The notes beneath the pieces are model-generated. The model did not search any database, was not told the origin of the DNA, and saw only the letters and a list, made by a program, of their open reading frames with translations. Position numbers and translations under genes: made by a program. A stretch of 64,000 bases of DNA from Porites lobata (taxonomy: Eukaryota; Cnidaria; Anthozoa; Scleractinia; Poritidae), in assembly GCA_942486035.1 (NCBI GenBank), contig CALNXK010000099.1, positions 245,001-309,000 of the forward strand, in the 5' to 3' direction. Shown one piece after another: positions 1-11,796 of the stretch; position 1 is the first letter of the stretch; each line of letters begins with the position of its first letter.

Positions 1-2650
1 ATGCCGATGACTTGCTAGGCCCTTCAAGTGCCTGTTGTTTCCTTGAACAATCACATATTTCTTCTTGTTTCCCTGTAGTGGTTGTATTGGAGTTGTTGTG
101 GTAGACACAGTAATCATTGGAGAGCCCTGTACACCACTGCTTCCCTTGTTAGGGCTTGGTGATACTCTCACCCTTGTGGACGGTAAAGGTGTTCTGACTT
201 GCTTGTAAGCTCTTGGAGTCCATTCTACATCTGGAGGATGCATAGGTCTGGGTTCTTGCAAAGGAGTTGTGTCTGATTTAAAAAAATCATTTAAATCAAA
301 AGTTATCCTCTAAATTAAGACTATTTTTTTTGTTTTTTGTCAACTACACAAATGGTATCTCTAGTGGTCTAAGCTAGCATTTAACTATACCGACTATAAT
401 AATTTAAAGGAAGGGTTCCTCAGAAACAGAAACAAGGTCAGAACTCAGAATTCCCATCCCTAAAAGAACAACATAATCTAATCACCAGCACTTTTATAGC
501 TTAGATGGGGTCTTGAGTGTTCAATTGTCTCTAAGATAAGAGTACATTGAAATAAATATGTACATTGTTATCTATTGTTTGGATGGGTTTCAATATATAA
601 GTCAGGTCAAAGGTACTTACCATTCTGGAAGGCCAAAACTTCTGTTACTTTGTCTTCATGGTCAGAGGGGACTGCCAGAAACTTATTAGCTTCTTCTTGT
701 TCATGCAGCAACTGAAGTCTTTCTTTTGGAACTAAATTTTCATAGTAAACTGGAGTAGGAACTACAAGCACATAACAAGACACAGGAGTGTTTGGGTCTG
801 GTTTTGGTGCAATTGGTACACCATGACCAACATCAGCTACCACAGAAAACTGTTGAGGCAAAATTGATGATACTCCATGACTGCTTGTTAAAAAATGTTG
901 ATGCTGTCCCCTAATGGAATATTCTGCGGTATTTGGCTTGGGAAGTATGTTGGCTGGTCTCCTCTTACTTAGCTTTTTGAAAAGTGGAATAGAGGAAAGG
1001 AATGCCTCTGGCGAAAAGGAATCAGCAGTTGATGAAGACTCCTCCTCTGCTTTGCTGTTCTGGTAATGCTCATTGAAAGTCTTCACAGCATAACTTAAAC
1101 GTTGCAAGTAACTTGAATCACATGAATCATCCTCCGACAAATCTTGTTCTTCCTCTTGATTGATCCCTTCCTTACTAGCATAGCTCATTGAAAGATGATC
1201 ACCAACAGAAGACAATTCACTTAGTGAGGAAACTTTGTTTTCAAAGTCTTCTTTTTCTGGAGGAAGATTTTGTGATAGCTGCATTGGCGTGGTTATTCTT
1301 TGGTTTGCTGTTGGCACCAAAGCCGCAATAGGTGAGACTGAAGTAATTTCTGGTTGACTGCATGGCACACTGTGATCTCCTAAAAAAAGGAAAACCCGAT
1401 ATACTTCTTAAAAGCTACCAGAAAGACTACATCACTTCAGAATACAGTCAACTCATATCTTAACAACTAGATAATAACTCCCTAAACTGGACAGCTAGAA
1501 TTGGGTTTCTTAATATTATTCATTCATTTTGTGGCCTTTCTACAGCAGACAGTCTCTTAATAAAGTCTTAAGACAGACACTTGTGACCATTTCCAACAGT
1601 GTTCTGGCTGTATCATGCTGTATAGCCAATAACTTATACTTAAATTTTTGTATAGCCTAGTGATTTCTGTCTTTATTAATTTAATACTTCTTATTGTTTT
1701 TTTCATAGCTTCAGCTGCATCTAAGTAGTTTAGTTTTTTCATCTGAACAGTGAATCAAAAAGCCCTCTTGTGCAAACGTTTGCTCACAAATTTTCTGTTA
1801 TGATAAGTTTCTAAATGAAACTATATGATTATAAATTTACTAAAATCATACCTGATACATCCATGGGACTACTCTGTGAAATTTCGTGGAGTGATGGAAG
1901 CATTTGGTTTGAAGCACCTTGGACATCACTGGTCATTACTAAATCCTGTCAAAGATGATTGCAGCGATGTAAGGCAACTATACTTGACAGTAGCTACATA
2001 AAGAACTGATCGATAAGTCATATTTTTAGTACAAAACAAGTGATTTGTTTTTAATTTAATCTAATTCAGGTGACGCAAATATAAATTAGCTTCAAAATGA
2101 GTGCTCCTGAAGTTGACTCGGAAGATTGGCGGGATTTTTTAATCTGTTTCGTGGATATTGTACTTCTTAGATATAAGATATGAAAATGACAAGTTAACTT
2201 GCTTAAATATCACTCAGTGCCACTACAGATGGTATAAGACTCACGTTTGTTGATTCAGGAAGATATTCAGCATCAACTGAAGCAGAATATGCTATTTCGT
2301 CTTGATTTAATACCGATCCACAAGAAGAGACATTATTTGAAGAGGCGTCACCTTAAAAAGAGAGAGAACATGAGCTATAAACCGTTGCTTCAGGTCGTTT
2401 ATGTAAGCAAAAGACAAGCACATCTTTAAACACATCGTTAATACACTGATGACTAGACTCTTTTTAAGGGCTGGAAAAATTTAACTAATTAAGCATAAGC
2501 TTAAGCTTCAAGTGCTTTTGCAGCGGAAACCGAACAAGTTTTCATTCTCGCCAGCCAACTGATACGAGATTTTATTGTCTTACCTTTTGAGGAACCAAGG
2601 AACTGGTCCTGATTAACTGAATCGTTCACAGATTCTTCTATATCTTCCAT
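1..2650 (-). CDS. Unrecognised disordered protein, 5' part (5 exons, 3' end outside window)
   Basis: Exons in transcript order: 2650-2584, 2351-2245, 1945-1852, 1379-621 and 272 to beyond 1. All have GT-AG borders and compatible phases and give 433 codons so far. The start ATG (2650-2648) lies just after a TTTTTTTCAG acceptor-like tract, so a 5' UTR exon probably sits further upstream. The protein begins MEDIEESVNDSVNQDQF and is rich in Ser, Glu, Gln and Pro. It contains an acidic patch (EEEQDLSEDDS), a short basic cluster (KKLSKRRP) and, near the window edge, a Ser/Thr/Pro-rich stretch followed by KKKYVIVQGNNRH. There is no signal peptide or membrane segment. I do not recognise the family. 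The composition fits a nuclear regulatory or scaffold protein, but that is inference. The exon chain itself is well supported. Confidence 0.7.
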
Positions 2651-4752
2651 TCTCTGAAAAAAATAAATAACTTGCAAACTGTAAGCTAATTTTCCCTCCA
2701 AAAGAGTAAAAGCTCGTATGGTCGTCATAAGTTTCTGTAGCTTACCCCGTACTTTATAAACTTGCCTAACCCAAACAACAAGCGTCTAAAACGTTAAGAA
2801 CTGTTCTCAAAAGTCTTCATATTGTAAATGGTTGCTGGAGCACAAGGTTTCGCTCACAACGAAAAGAAGACCTCAAACTTTCATCGAATTGACAGACTTG
2901 CTAGATATGGCCGCCAAAAATTGATATCACGTGACTTGAGTCAAACTCGTCTCCAGGTTCCCAAGGGCATAGAAAAATAGCACATTTAGGGTTTTGTCTC
3001 AGGGGTTTGTAGGGGTTCCCACTTTCCAGCTCCTGATACTTAATTTCCTCAGGAGGTTCGAAATTTATTAAAATTCCGCGCATCTATGCCCTTTGAAACA
3101 AAATAACTGAGCGAAGAAAAAGACAGTTGTAGTGACAGGCTAGGGTTTTCAAAACGAGACAAAAGGACAAAAGAAACAATTTAAAAAAAGTAAGATCAGG
3201 AAAATGAAAACGTAAAAAAAAAATAAAAATGGACAAATAAATAAACAGAAAAAAAGGTTGACCCCCAACCCCATCAAAAATGTTAACTGGTCGCTGTCGT
3301 CGTGTTTCACTAATGCTCGATTTTAAGATTGTAAGCTGTTTATATACGAGCATAATTGATTCTCTCTGATCCCAGCAGCTAATCGAGTTGGCTTTGCCCT
3401 GATGGTATTCCTGGTTCTAGAAACGTCGGTACTATACAATAGACGAATTTTGTCGTGCTCTCATCGCCGATTTCAGCAGCATGATTCTAGCACAATCTTT
3501 GCAAAGGTTTTGCGAAGGTTTAGTTTTGCTCGATACGTCGGAGGTATCTTTAATTTCACCAAACTCGCCACAGATTCTATCGAGAACAGAATCCACAAAA
3601 TTCCTCACATACAAAACGGCCCGCAAGTGCCCTCTTGAATGTGAGCGAAGCACACATTCTCCATTTGGGGAACTTGCACGTCGCTCTTACCAGCGAAAAG
3701 AACAACGATTGAACAAATCAATAAAACAAAGAACCGCACGAAATGTTATTAAGTAACCCTCTCTGTCCTCACACTTCCAAGATCATTTATATTTCCTGTA
3801 CTTTGATGTGTTTTTGCATAGCAAGGCGAAATGGGAGGCGAAAAGGGAAGTTGTGCGCATTCGAACGTGTTACCATTGTCGTTTATATCACGATAGTACT
3901 CTTGTCCCCTCTCATTTTACATTAGAACTAGAGGCCATCACATTTCATTTTTTCGAGCTCGTTTAACCCTTTTAAACAAATTCAAAGGAACAACAACCTC
4001 TCAAGAAGACCCCTGAAGCCAATAACTGACCCGAGGTCAACTTTAATTTGACAATTTTTTTACGACGAAAGGTTACATTCAAAATGTGAACTACAAACAT
4101 TTTTAATGTTTGCACAAATTCATGGTTATAAATGATACTCAAACTGCATGCTTGGACTAAAAAGCGGTTCATTATAACAGTAGTGCAGGGTTTCTGGTAA
4201 TATACCGGCCTATAAAAAACTACAAAACCAAAACAGCGTCAGAGTCAGTAAACCTCTGGCTGACATCATCTCAGGAACCGCCAACAGTTCAAACCAAGTT
4301 TGTGCGCTTTAGAGAGTTACTTATATCATGTTAAATAGGGTCTCTATGTGCTGGTTGGCAATGGCAATGATTGATTAAATACCTGACGAGATACATTTTA
4401 AATGTCGATAAATAATTGGCAAGCTACTCGCCAAATGCATTGTCCACGTGCAAAAATAACGAGAGAGGATAGAAACTGAACTAGCGTTTCTAGTAGCTTC
4501 CTCCTGTTATTGCCGGCCCCAAGGCGGTTTCTACCGCTTGGAGTCGGCCTCATGTCTTAACATTGGGTTCTGATTTTTTAACTTGTTTATGTTACTACAC
4601 TAATAAGATTGGTTTTAATTTAATTAATGACACTCCAATGAAAACAGTCCTAGCCCTACGACTAACATTGGAATAACACAAACACTACGACTAATGCTAT
4701 ATGTATTTAGGAGCTGTATGAGTTTATGATTTTTTGTGCATTCCGTGTCCTC
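2651..4752. other. Intergenic: upstream of the first gene and 3' flank of the LolA-like gene
   Basis: This is the gap between the ATG of the disordered-protein gene and the stop of the LolA-like gene, both on the minus strand. A TATCACGTGACTT motif (E-box CACGTG) lies near 2925, in the probable promoter of the first gene. Short open frames overlap on both strands between about 3400 and 3770. None has a convincing start, splice signals or a recognisable motif, so I left them unannotated. The stretch 3180-3250 is A-rich low-complexity sequence. Confidence 0.5.
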
Positions 4753-7700
4753 CTACTCATGCCTTTGATATGCGAACAAACCGCTTCCTCGGCGTTTCAT
4801 AATAAAGTGTGCGATGACCAAGCCTCCTGCAATGCCCACCACTAACATAACAATCGCAATCCCTGCTGTCGCACCTTTCGATACACCAGAATTCTTATTG
4901 CTTTCTTTTCCTGGACTTGGTTTACCAGAGGGTGTGACAGGAGCGGGCGACGGGGGACTGGGAGCAAAACCAACAAAGAAGGAATCCTTGTAAGCAGGTA
5001 GTGTTTCTGTTGAGAACAAAGAACTGTCAGTTTATAATAACAATCAAGCTTGTGACTTGTAACTCAAGACTAGCGAGCACGCAATACACTGGACAAGATA
5101 GGTAAATTATCAGTTTAATCACCATCATAACACACCATTATCATTACTATTATCATAAGTAGGTTGAGCATGATGATAGAGGTGAGAGTAGTCCTGGATA
5201 GGACTGTTGTTGCTGACAGTGATCAGTGACGTTTCAACAACCTGTGCAGTAGTCATTTTCAGAGTCAGAGTGAGTTGTATCACGTCAGTTGATCGAATTT
5301 AACTCTGGTTATTGACTTGATTGGTCAATTAAGTTCTGTTGTTATTGGTCGTCTGTCAGTTAAGCCGTGATGTTATTGGCTATGAAGACGGTAAATGCCA
5401 TTGGTGCGTCTCGATCCGTGTTTCGTCACAGTTTAACAATCGTTTATTGTTAGTCAAATTATGGATTGTCCAGTCATTCTCCCGTGCTCAGTTTTGCTTG
5501 AGTCCGTCACTAAGTCGTTTGTACGGTGCTGGTAATTGTTGACTGCGATTCAGTGGCGTTTGCTCTAGGTTAGTGAACCAGCTGAATGGATTTCAATAAA
5601 AATCAGCGAAGCTCTTGAGGGCGAACACCCTGATGAAGCAGTAAAAATGTTACTTAACTGGAGCATGCTGCTAACAGGAATGATCATTTTACGTGGCCAC
5701 TTAATTCAACAGAGATTTATCAAGAAGACCGAAAGAAGAGTAAGTTGTCTGTTAAAACTAAACTCTCCTCTAAAAGAGGCTCCTCTTGGCTGTTTGTTCA
5801 ATATTCACTAACCATTCATTGTTGCCACTTTGAAGTTCCCAGACGCTACGGAATTCTTCAAAGCATCCAAAGCCTCTAGAAGTCCTTTCTCAGAATAGAC
5901 CACTACATCAGCTCCAATTGCATTGGGCTTGTCTAGCAATATAAATGCTACATCAATGTCTGCTTTTTTATCTTTTCTTCCTTCCAACACCTAAATAATA
6001 GTAATAATAATAACAATAAACAGATAAGGTTAGACAACATTCTCTCCACTTAGAAGCACCCCAAAGGATAAGCAAGCCCTCATTTCAGATCAAATGCAGC
6101 CTTTATTTAAGATCAAATCCATTATTTGCCACAAGCGCATCCAAGTCCACATTTTTTATATGAACCAGGAACAGAAGAGCTTTTTCACAGTGATAATTTA
6201 TTCTCAGTGAGCAACAATGATCATGTTTGACCTTTCATGTTCACATTAATATTAACAAAATAGATGTGATGCTGATCTGTCATAAAGTAGTCCTTACCCG
6301 GATTCCATTCACCCTGATGATTGAGACATTGGCTGCAGCACTAATGGCCTTGGTCACATCAAGTTTGAACTTGTTTGAACCGCTGTACTTGTCATAGTTT
6401 CCTGATAATATAATTTGATCATAACTACATCAGCGAAATACAATGTAGCTTTACTGATTGCAATGTTGTTTTTACCTTTTAAGCAATGATAACAACAACC
6501 TCATTCTTGTGGTCAATGACGCAATTATGATGCATGAATGTCTCAAAGGTCTGTCACCTTGCTACTTATCAGATAAATTTTCAACGCGAGCCATTGTCCA
6601 TGATAGACAGACAAGGTATAGAGATAGTCTCAATATTCCATCTTGTAGAATTAATGCTGGCCAACGTGCTTTTTATTACCGTGGTGTGAAAATATGGAAC
6701 AATTTAAGTAAAGGCTTAAAGGAAATCATAAATACTAAAGTTTTTAAGCGACATCTTATTTAACCCTTTAAGTCCCAATAGTGACCAACATCAATTTTCT
6801 CCTAACAATATCCATAGATTGTCAAGTGCAACATCTATGAGATTTAATCAAATGATCATAAAGAGAAAAATCTCTGATCTTTTATCAATTTCTCCCAGCT
6901 GATTCTGTAAGGAAATGTATAGAGATCAGTTTGGAGAATTTGTTTGTGGATATTGGGGCTTAAAGGGTTAATGAACTGATTTGTAACATGAACCAGGTTA
7001 GATGTTGAATTTTGTACAAAGTTACTATTTAGTTAACGTTGTACACGGTTTTTCAAGTTAATTAAATAAATAAATAAGTTATTCATCCATTTAATTTATT
7101 CAATTTATTTTAAATATTGATGCTGAAAGGCCCTTTTTAGGGATGCTCAATAAAGTGTACATACAGTCTAACCTCTCCGTACAGATACTGTACCTCCCTA
7201 TTACAAACAGTTCGTTTGGTCCCAGAAAAATGCCAAAAATCATACATTCCCTACCTCTATAATACGGATACCTCCGTAAAGCAGACAGTTGGTACTGTCC
7301 CTTTGGTGTCCGTATTAAAGAGGTTTGACTGTATAATGTATAATGTATTCTAAATACCATCCTCTAAACATTTCTAATAGTACTGATGAGGAGAATTTGC
7401 TTAAACAACCCCCATGAGTGAGTGACCAACATCTATTTTCTCTTAACGAAATCAATACATACTCAAGAGGAAAAGTTATTAGAATAGATAAAGTGATCCT
7501 AAAGGGAAAGCGCTTGGACCTTTCAAAACAATTTTCTTCACCAAGGGAACTTTCTGGGATATTGGGAAGGGTTAAAGTCAAGAGGTTACATAATAAATGT
7601 ACTTAAATATTCTTGATCATTATGCTATAAGGAAGATATGAGATGCTGTTGCCTGCGTGCAGTCGTCTCCTATTTCCTTTGTTGCATGCGGACGTCCCTT

Positions 7701-10700
7701 TTCCGCATGCAACAAAGGAAATAGGCGACGTCTGCACGCAGGCAAGATATGCTGGTCATGGTTAAAGAATTAAATGTAAGGGAGTATTATAATACACATG
7801 GCTTCCAGTCAAAGCACCGTGAAAGGGGTTGCAATGACATCAATGTGTGAATTACACAGGGTGTCAATAGGCACTTTTAAAAATTTTCAACATTATTGGA
7901 TGACCTATGGGGCAGGGGTATTAATTAGTACATGTATCTTGCACAATGATATAAAGTATACGGCTTGCTTGCATGCAATCACTGTTTTAAGTAGCCTTAC
8001 ACTACTTGTAAATAAGACGTGGCACTCTACTATGCATCAAGCCCCAATATTGCGGTAAACAAGTGTGAATGCACCTAAAAGCAAAAAGACAAGCATATTT
8101 ATCTTCTACAACAAAACTTCCAAATTTTAAATCTTTACCAGCTAAACTGAAGTGAACAAGGCGTTGCTGTTCAAAAGTGAAGCAGGGCTTGATATCAAAC
8201 TGGGTCAGGGCAGCAGCCTCAGCATCAAAGTTGAAGACATTTATCTCACTATGACCCCTTGGAAAGTACCAATCAAACCTTACAGGAACTTGATGCTGGT
8301 TGTTTTGTGTTCCAGAAAGGAAACGCCAGTTTGGTTTTGAGAAGTAGACCTCCATAACAGACTGTCAGGAAAACACAATATAAAGATTTAGCTAGGGCTA
8401 AAAGCAAAGCTCTCGATAATGTACTCTTAATTAATTTATATAACTCAAACAAAAAAAAATAAAATTGTGTAATGTTAACCGGTAACGGCAATGAGATTGG
8501 CAAAAAAATCAATACGTCTAATTGATCAAAAAAACAACTTTGCATGACTGTGCAGCACACTTTCTTGTACATTTCTTTGACGTTGTTTTGTACGGCTACA
8601 TCGTGAAACTTCATAGTTATACATCTTATGTAGAAAATGTCGTATACATGTGCTCACCAAAAGTTTTGTTGCTTGTGTTCCTATTCGCTTTTTGTTTACT
8701 GCTGCTCATTTTCACCTTGCTGGCCGCTAGTCTCATTTGTTTTTTAATCTAACGCTTTGGCTGTTTCTCTGTTGTCCATTTCTGTATAGAGTTTTTAGTC
8801 GGACTTGACTTTGTTGTTGTTTTTGTTTCTAAAAAGTCTGTATGGCCAAAAAACCCCTAACTTAGTTGCATTACCTGTTGATTGAGTTATTTAAAATGGT
8901 ATGCCTATGATGCGGACAGGCACGCGGACAGTCACATGATTACCAAAATTTCTTGGATGCATAGATAATCAAATTTTCTTACCCATGATGCTCTGCTGCA
9001 CACTCTTTGCGTGCACGAGAGCTCCACTAATGAAAAGCTACAATTACAGTAAGTACACAATTAAAGCAGGTGTGGCTCAGTTGGTAGCTAGAGTGCTTTA
9101 CTGCAGGGTGGGAGATCATGGGTTCGGTTCCCAAGGTCCAACTAATGCTCAGGGATTGACTCAGAAATTAAGGTATCACCTAAGTTGCCATGTAAACAGC
9201 TACAACTCTGCATGGCTTCCAAGGATGACCGTGCTGTCTCCTCCGCAGGGGTCTCTTTGTGTTGTGGGGAGACCGGGGAGAGAGAAAAAGAGAGCTCCTG
9301 CCTTTTCCTTCTTCCCATTGTCCCCCGCGCTCTTACTATTTTCGATTATTGCTATTTTTATAAGGATACCCAGCGGGAGCCTATGCGGAGGAGAGAGCTG
9401 ACCACATAAAATGGCAGTCCTATTTCCAGCAGGAGATGTGAAAACAGTCTCCTCAATTAGTGTTTTAGTGCTTAATACATTGACGCTCAAATAAAGTGTA
9501 TTTTATTGTACTTCAAAGCCCTGTAGTACCTCAATAGTTCTATTTTGTCTTCTGCTCTTCCTCACTCCCTTACCAACCCAGATATCAGCACTTATGCCAC
9601 GAACTGAAGCAGTTCCTTTGTACACTAATGCAGATGAACCATTTGTTTTTGGCGTATTGAACAGTTCATGTGTCGTCTTCATGCGAATGTGATGATTTTC
9701 ATCTTCACTTGCATCCCATTCTGTAAGAGTTAAGTTGAAAGGTCTGCAGACATCTGCACCAAGATGGCCACTAGAGATGTTATAACCAATGCCTGTGTTG
9801 AAGTCATGAATCAACATCACGGGGCCTCCACTAGGGTTCCGGTAATTTGAATGTTTAAGCAAAGTAAGCTTTTTCTCTAAGTCATAAATTTCCTGTCAAA
9901 TAAAGTACGGAAGACAATCTGTTAGATTCCCTGCCCAAATTTCTTTGCGTCTGCAGAAGAAACAAAAGTCGATCATGTCACATGTGATAATAAGCCTTAA
10001 GGCTTTGTTTCATTAGAACTCCTTGCAGTATTAATTGATTAATGGAATTTACATTCGTATAATTAAATTTTCTGTGTTGAGAATTAGACTTTGAACACTA
10101 CTTAGCGCTGTTCAGTAATAATACAATTTACAACTGACATGAGGCACTTGACAACTGTTTGTGTATCACGCAGGTCATGCAGTGCTGTCATTTCCCTGCT
10201 AGCAGAGGTCTCTCATGATGAGGCAAAAATGAAAGGAAGGAGAGAAACTCTCTCTATCCTTCCCCTCATTTTTGTCTTGTCATGAGAGACCTCTGCTAGC
10301 ACGGAAAGCTGTCATTAAGGGCCAGGATTTTCCCCGGCTAGTGTGAATGTGACTCCTGCCTACTTTAGTAGGAGAATAGAAGAAATTAAAATAGTTCCAA
10401 ATAATATCCCTAGCTGTTTGATTCCCTGGCTACTTGTATCGTTTACCTGGCAACTTAATGGCAACTTATTTTAATGGCAGCCCTGATCAAGCCTTATAAT
10501 AAGCAGTTCACCGCAAGCCACTTGAAACAATTTTTTTCTCAAGTTGTTTGCCGGTTCACTTCCACCCAATTGAAAGTAATTATTCTAAAGTAATTCACCT
10601 GTTAACTGCCAGCTATTTGAAATTTCCCTCCAACTGTTCACTTGTTTAACATCAGCCATAAAAATTTTTCAAATAAGCAGTTCACCCATTGCATTCAGCA

Positions 10701-11687
10701 AATTAAACATTAATGATAAAACAGCAAACAGGGCTCTCACTAAGGGCTGCAGGCTGGGGATTTCCTCTTGCTAATAAGAGCATGACTGCAGGTACTTTCA
10801 TGGGAAACAAAAGGACAATAAAACTCAAAAATGTCCCAGCTGTTCAATTACCCGCCTACTAATTACATACATGCTTGCAGCAACCTAAAATCTTTGTGAC
10901 AGCAGCCTTGGCCTTGGCTACTGACCTGTCCAATAACTGTACTTTCATCTGAATGCATGGAAATTCCTACTGCAATTTTTTCTGTTACAGTTAGTTGTAC
11001 TGTTAATAATATTGTAATGTACCAGTAGTTACCTGCCAGTTAGACACACTGTTGTTAGCCCTACTCCAAATGGCTTCAAAGTCCAAGCTGAAAACTCCAG
11101 GTACTAGAGGGACAGTTTTGTTCAAGCCCTTAAGACCAGCACAATACAGCCCCGCAGGAAGCTGAAAATTGGACGCATCTGGAGGGCCAGGACGAAAATC
11201 AAAAAAATCATAAACACGATAGAAATTGTGTGTTTTGTTTAAAGGTACTATTGATCCATTCATTCTTTTAAAAGACTCTGAAGTGCCATTAACAGTTGCA
11301 CGGATTACTGTGGAATTGTGTGCAACCCATGTTGTTCTCCAGTCGGATGCTGAAAAGAAGTAATCCAAGTAATAGGAAGAATGGTTGTTTGAGATGCAAG
11401 CCCTCCAGTGGTGACATCTGCAAGACAAAAATGAATAGAAAGTCAATACTAGGGGAAAAGGGTGTTTGGTTTTAGCTCACCACACCTCTCAAAAATTAAT
11501 TAATTTCAGTGTAGGTGGTTCACACTTTCCTCAAAAATTTTGGCATTTACGACCAACCCCCTTCCCTTCCAACTTTAGATTTTCCAGTGATCCTCCGTTG
11601 GGTGGACATGCAGGATATTAACCACGCATGTACAAGTGCCAATATGCTGTACTAAAACTGTGAAAGGTTTGAAACCAGCCGGGGGGC

Positions 11688-11718
<31 letters not shown>

Positions 11719-11757
11719 CACTGTGAAGGGTATGGTTTTCAAGCAGTTTACTCTAGG

Positions 11758-11796
<39 letters not shown>

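Noticed and set aside
3402..3756. Overlapping plus- and minus-strand open frames
   Set aside because: Neither strand shows a recognisable motif, splice signals or a good start. Two-way openness over 250 bp can occur by chance.
9064..9140. Functional tRNA gene
   Set aside because: Box A and box B are present, but the arms do not pair into a complete cloverleaf and the sequence continues into a SINE body shared with another locus.
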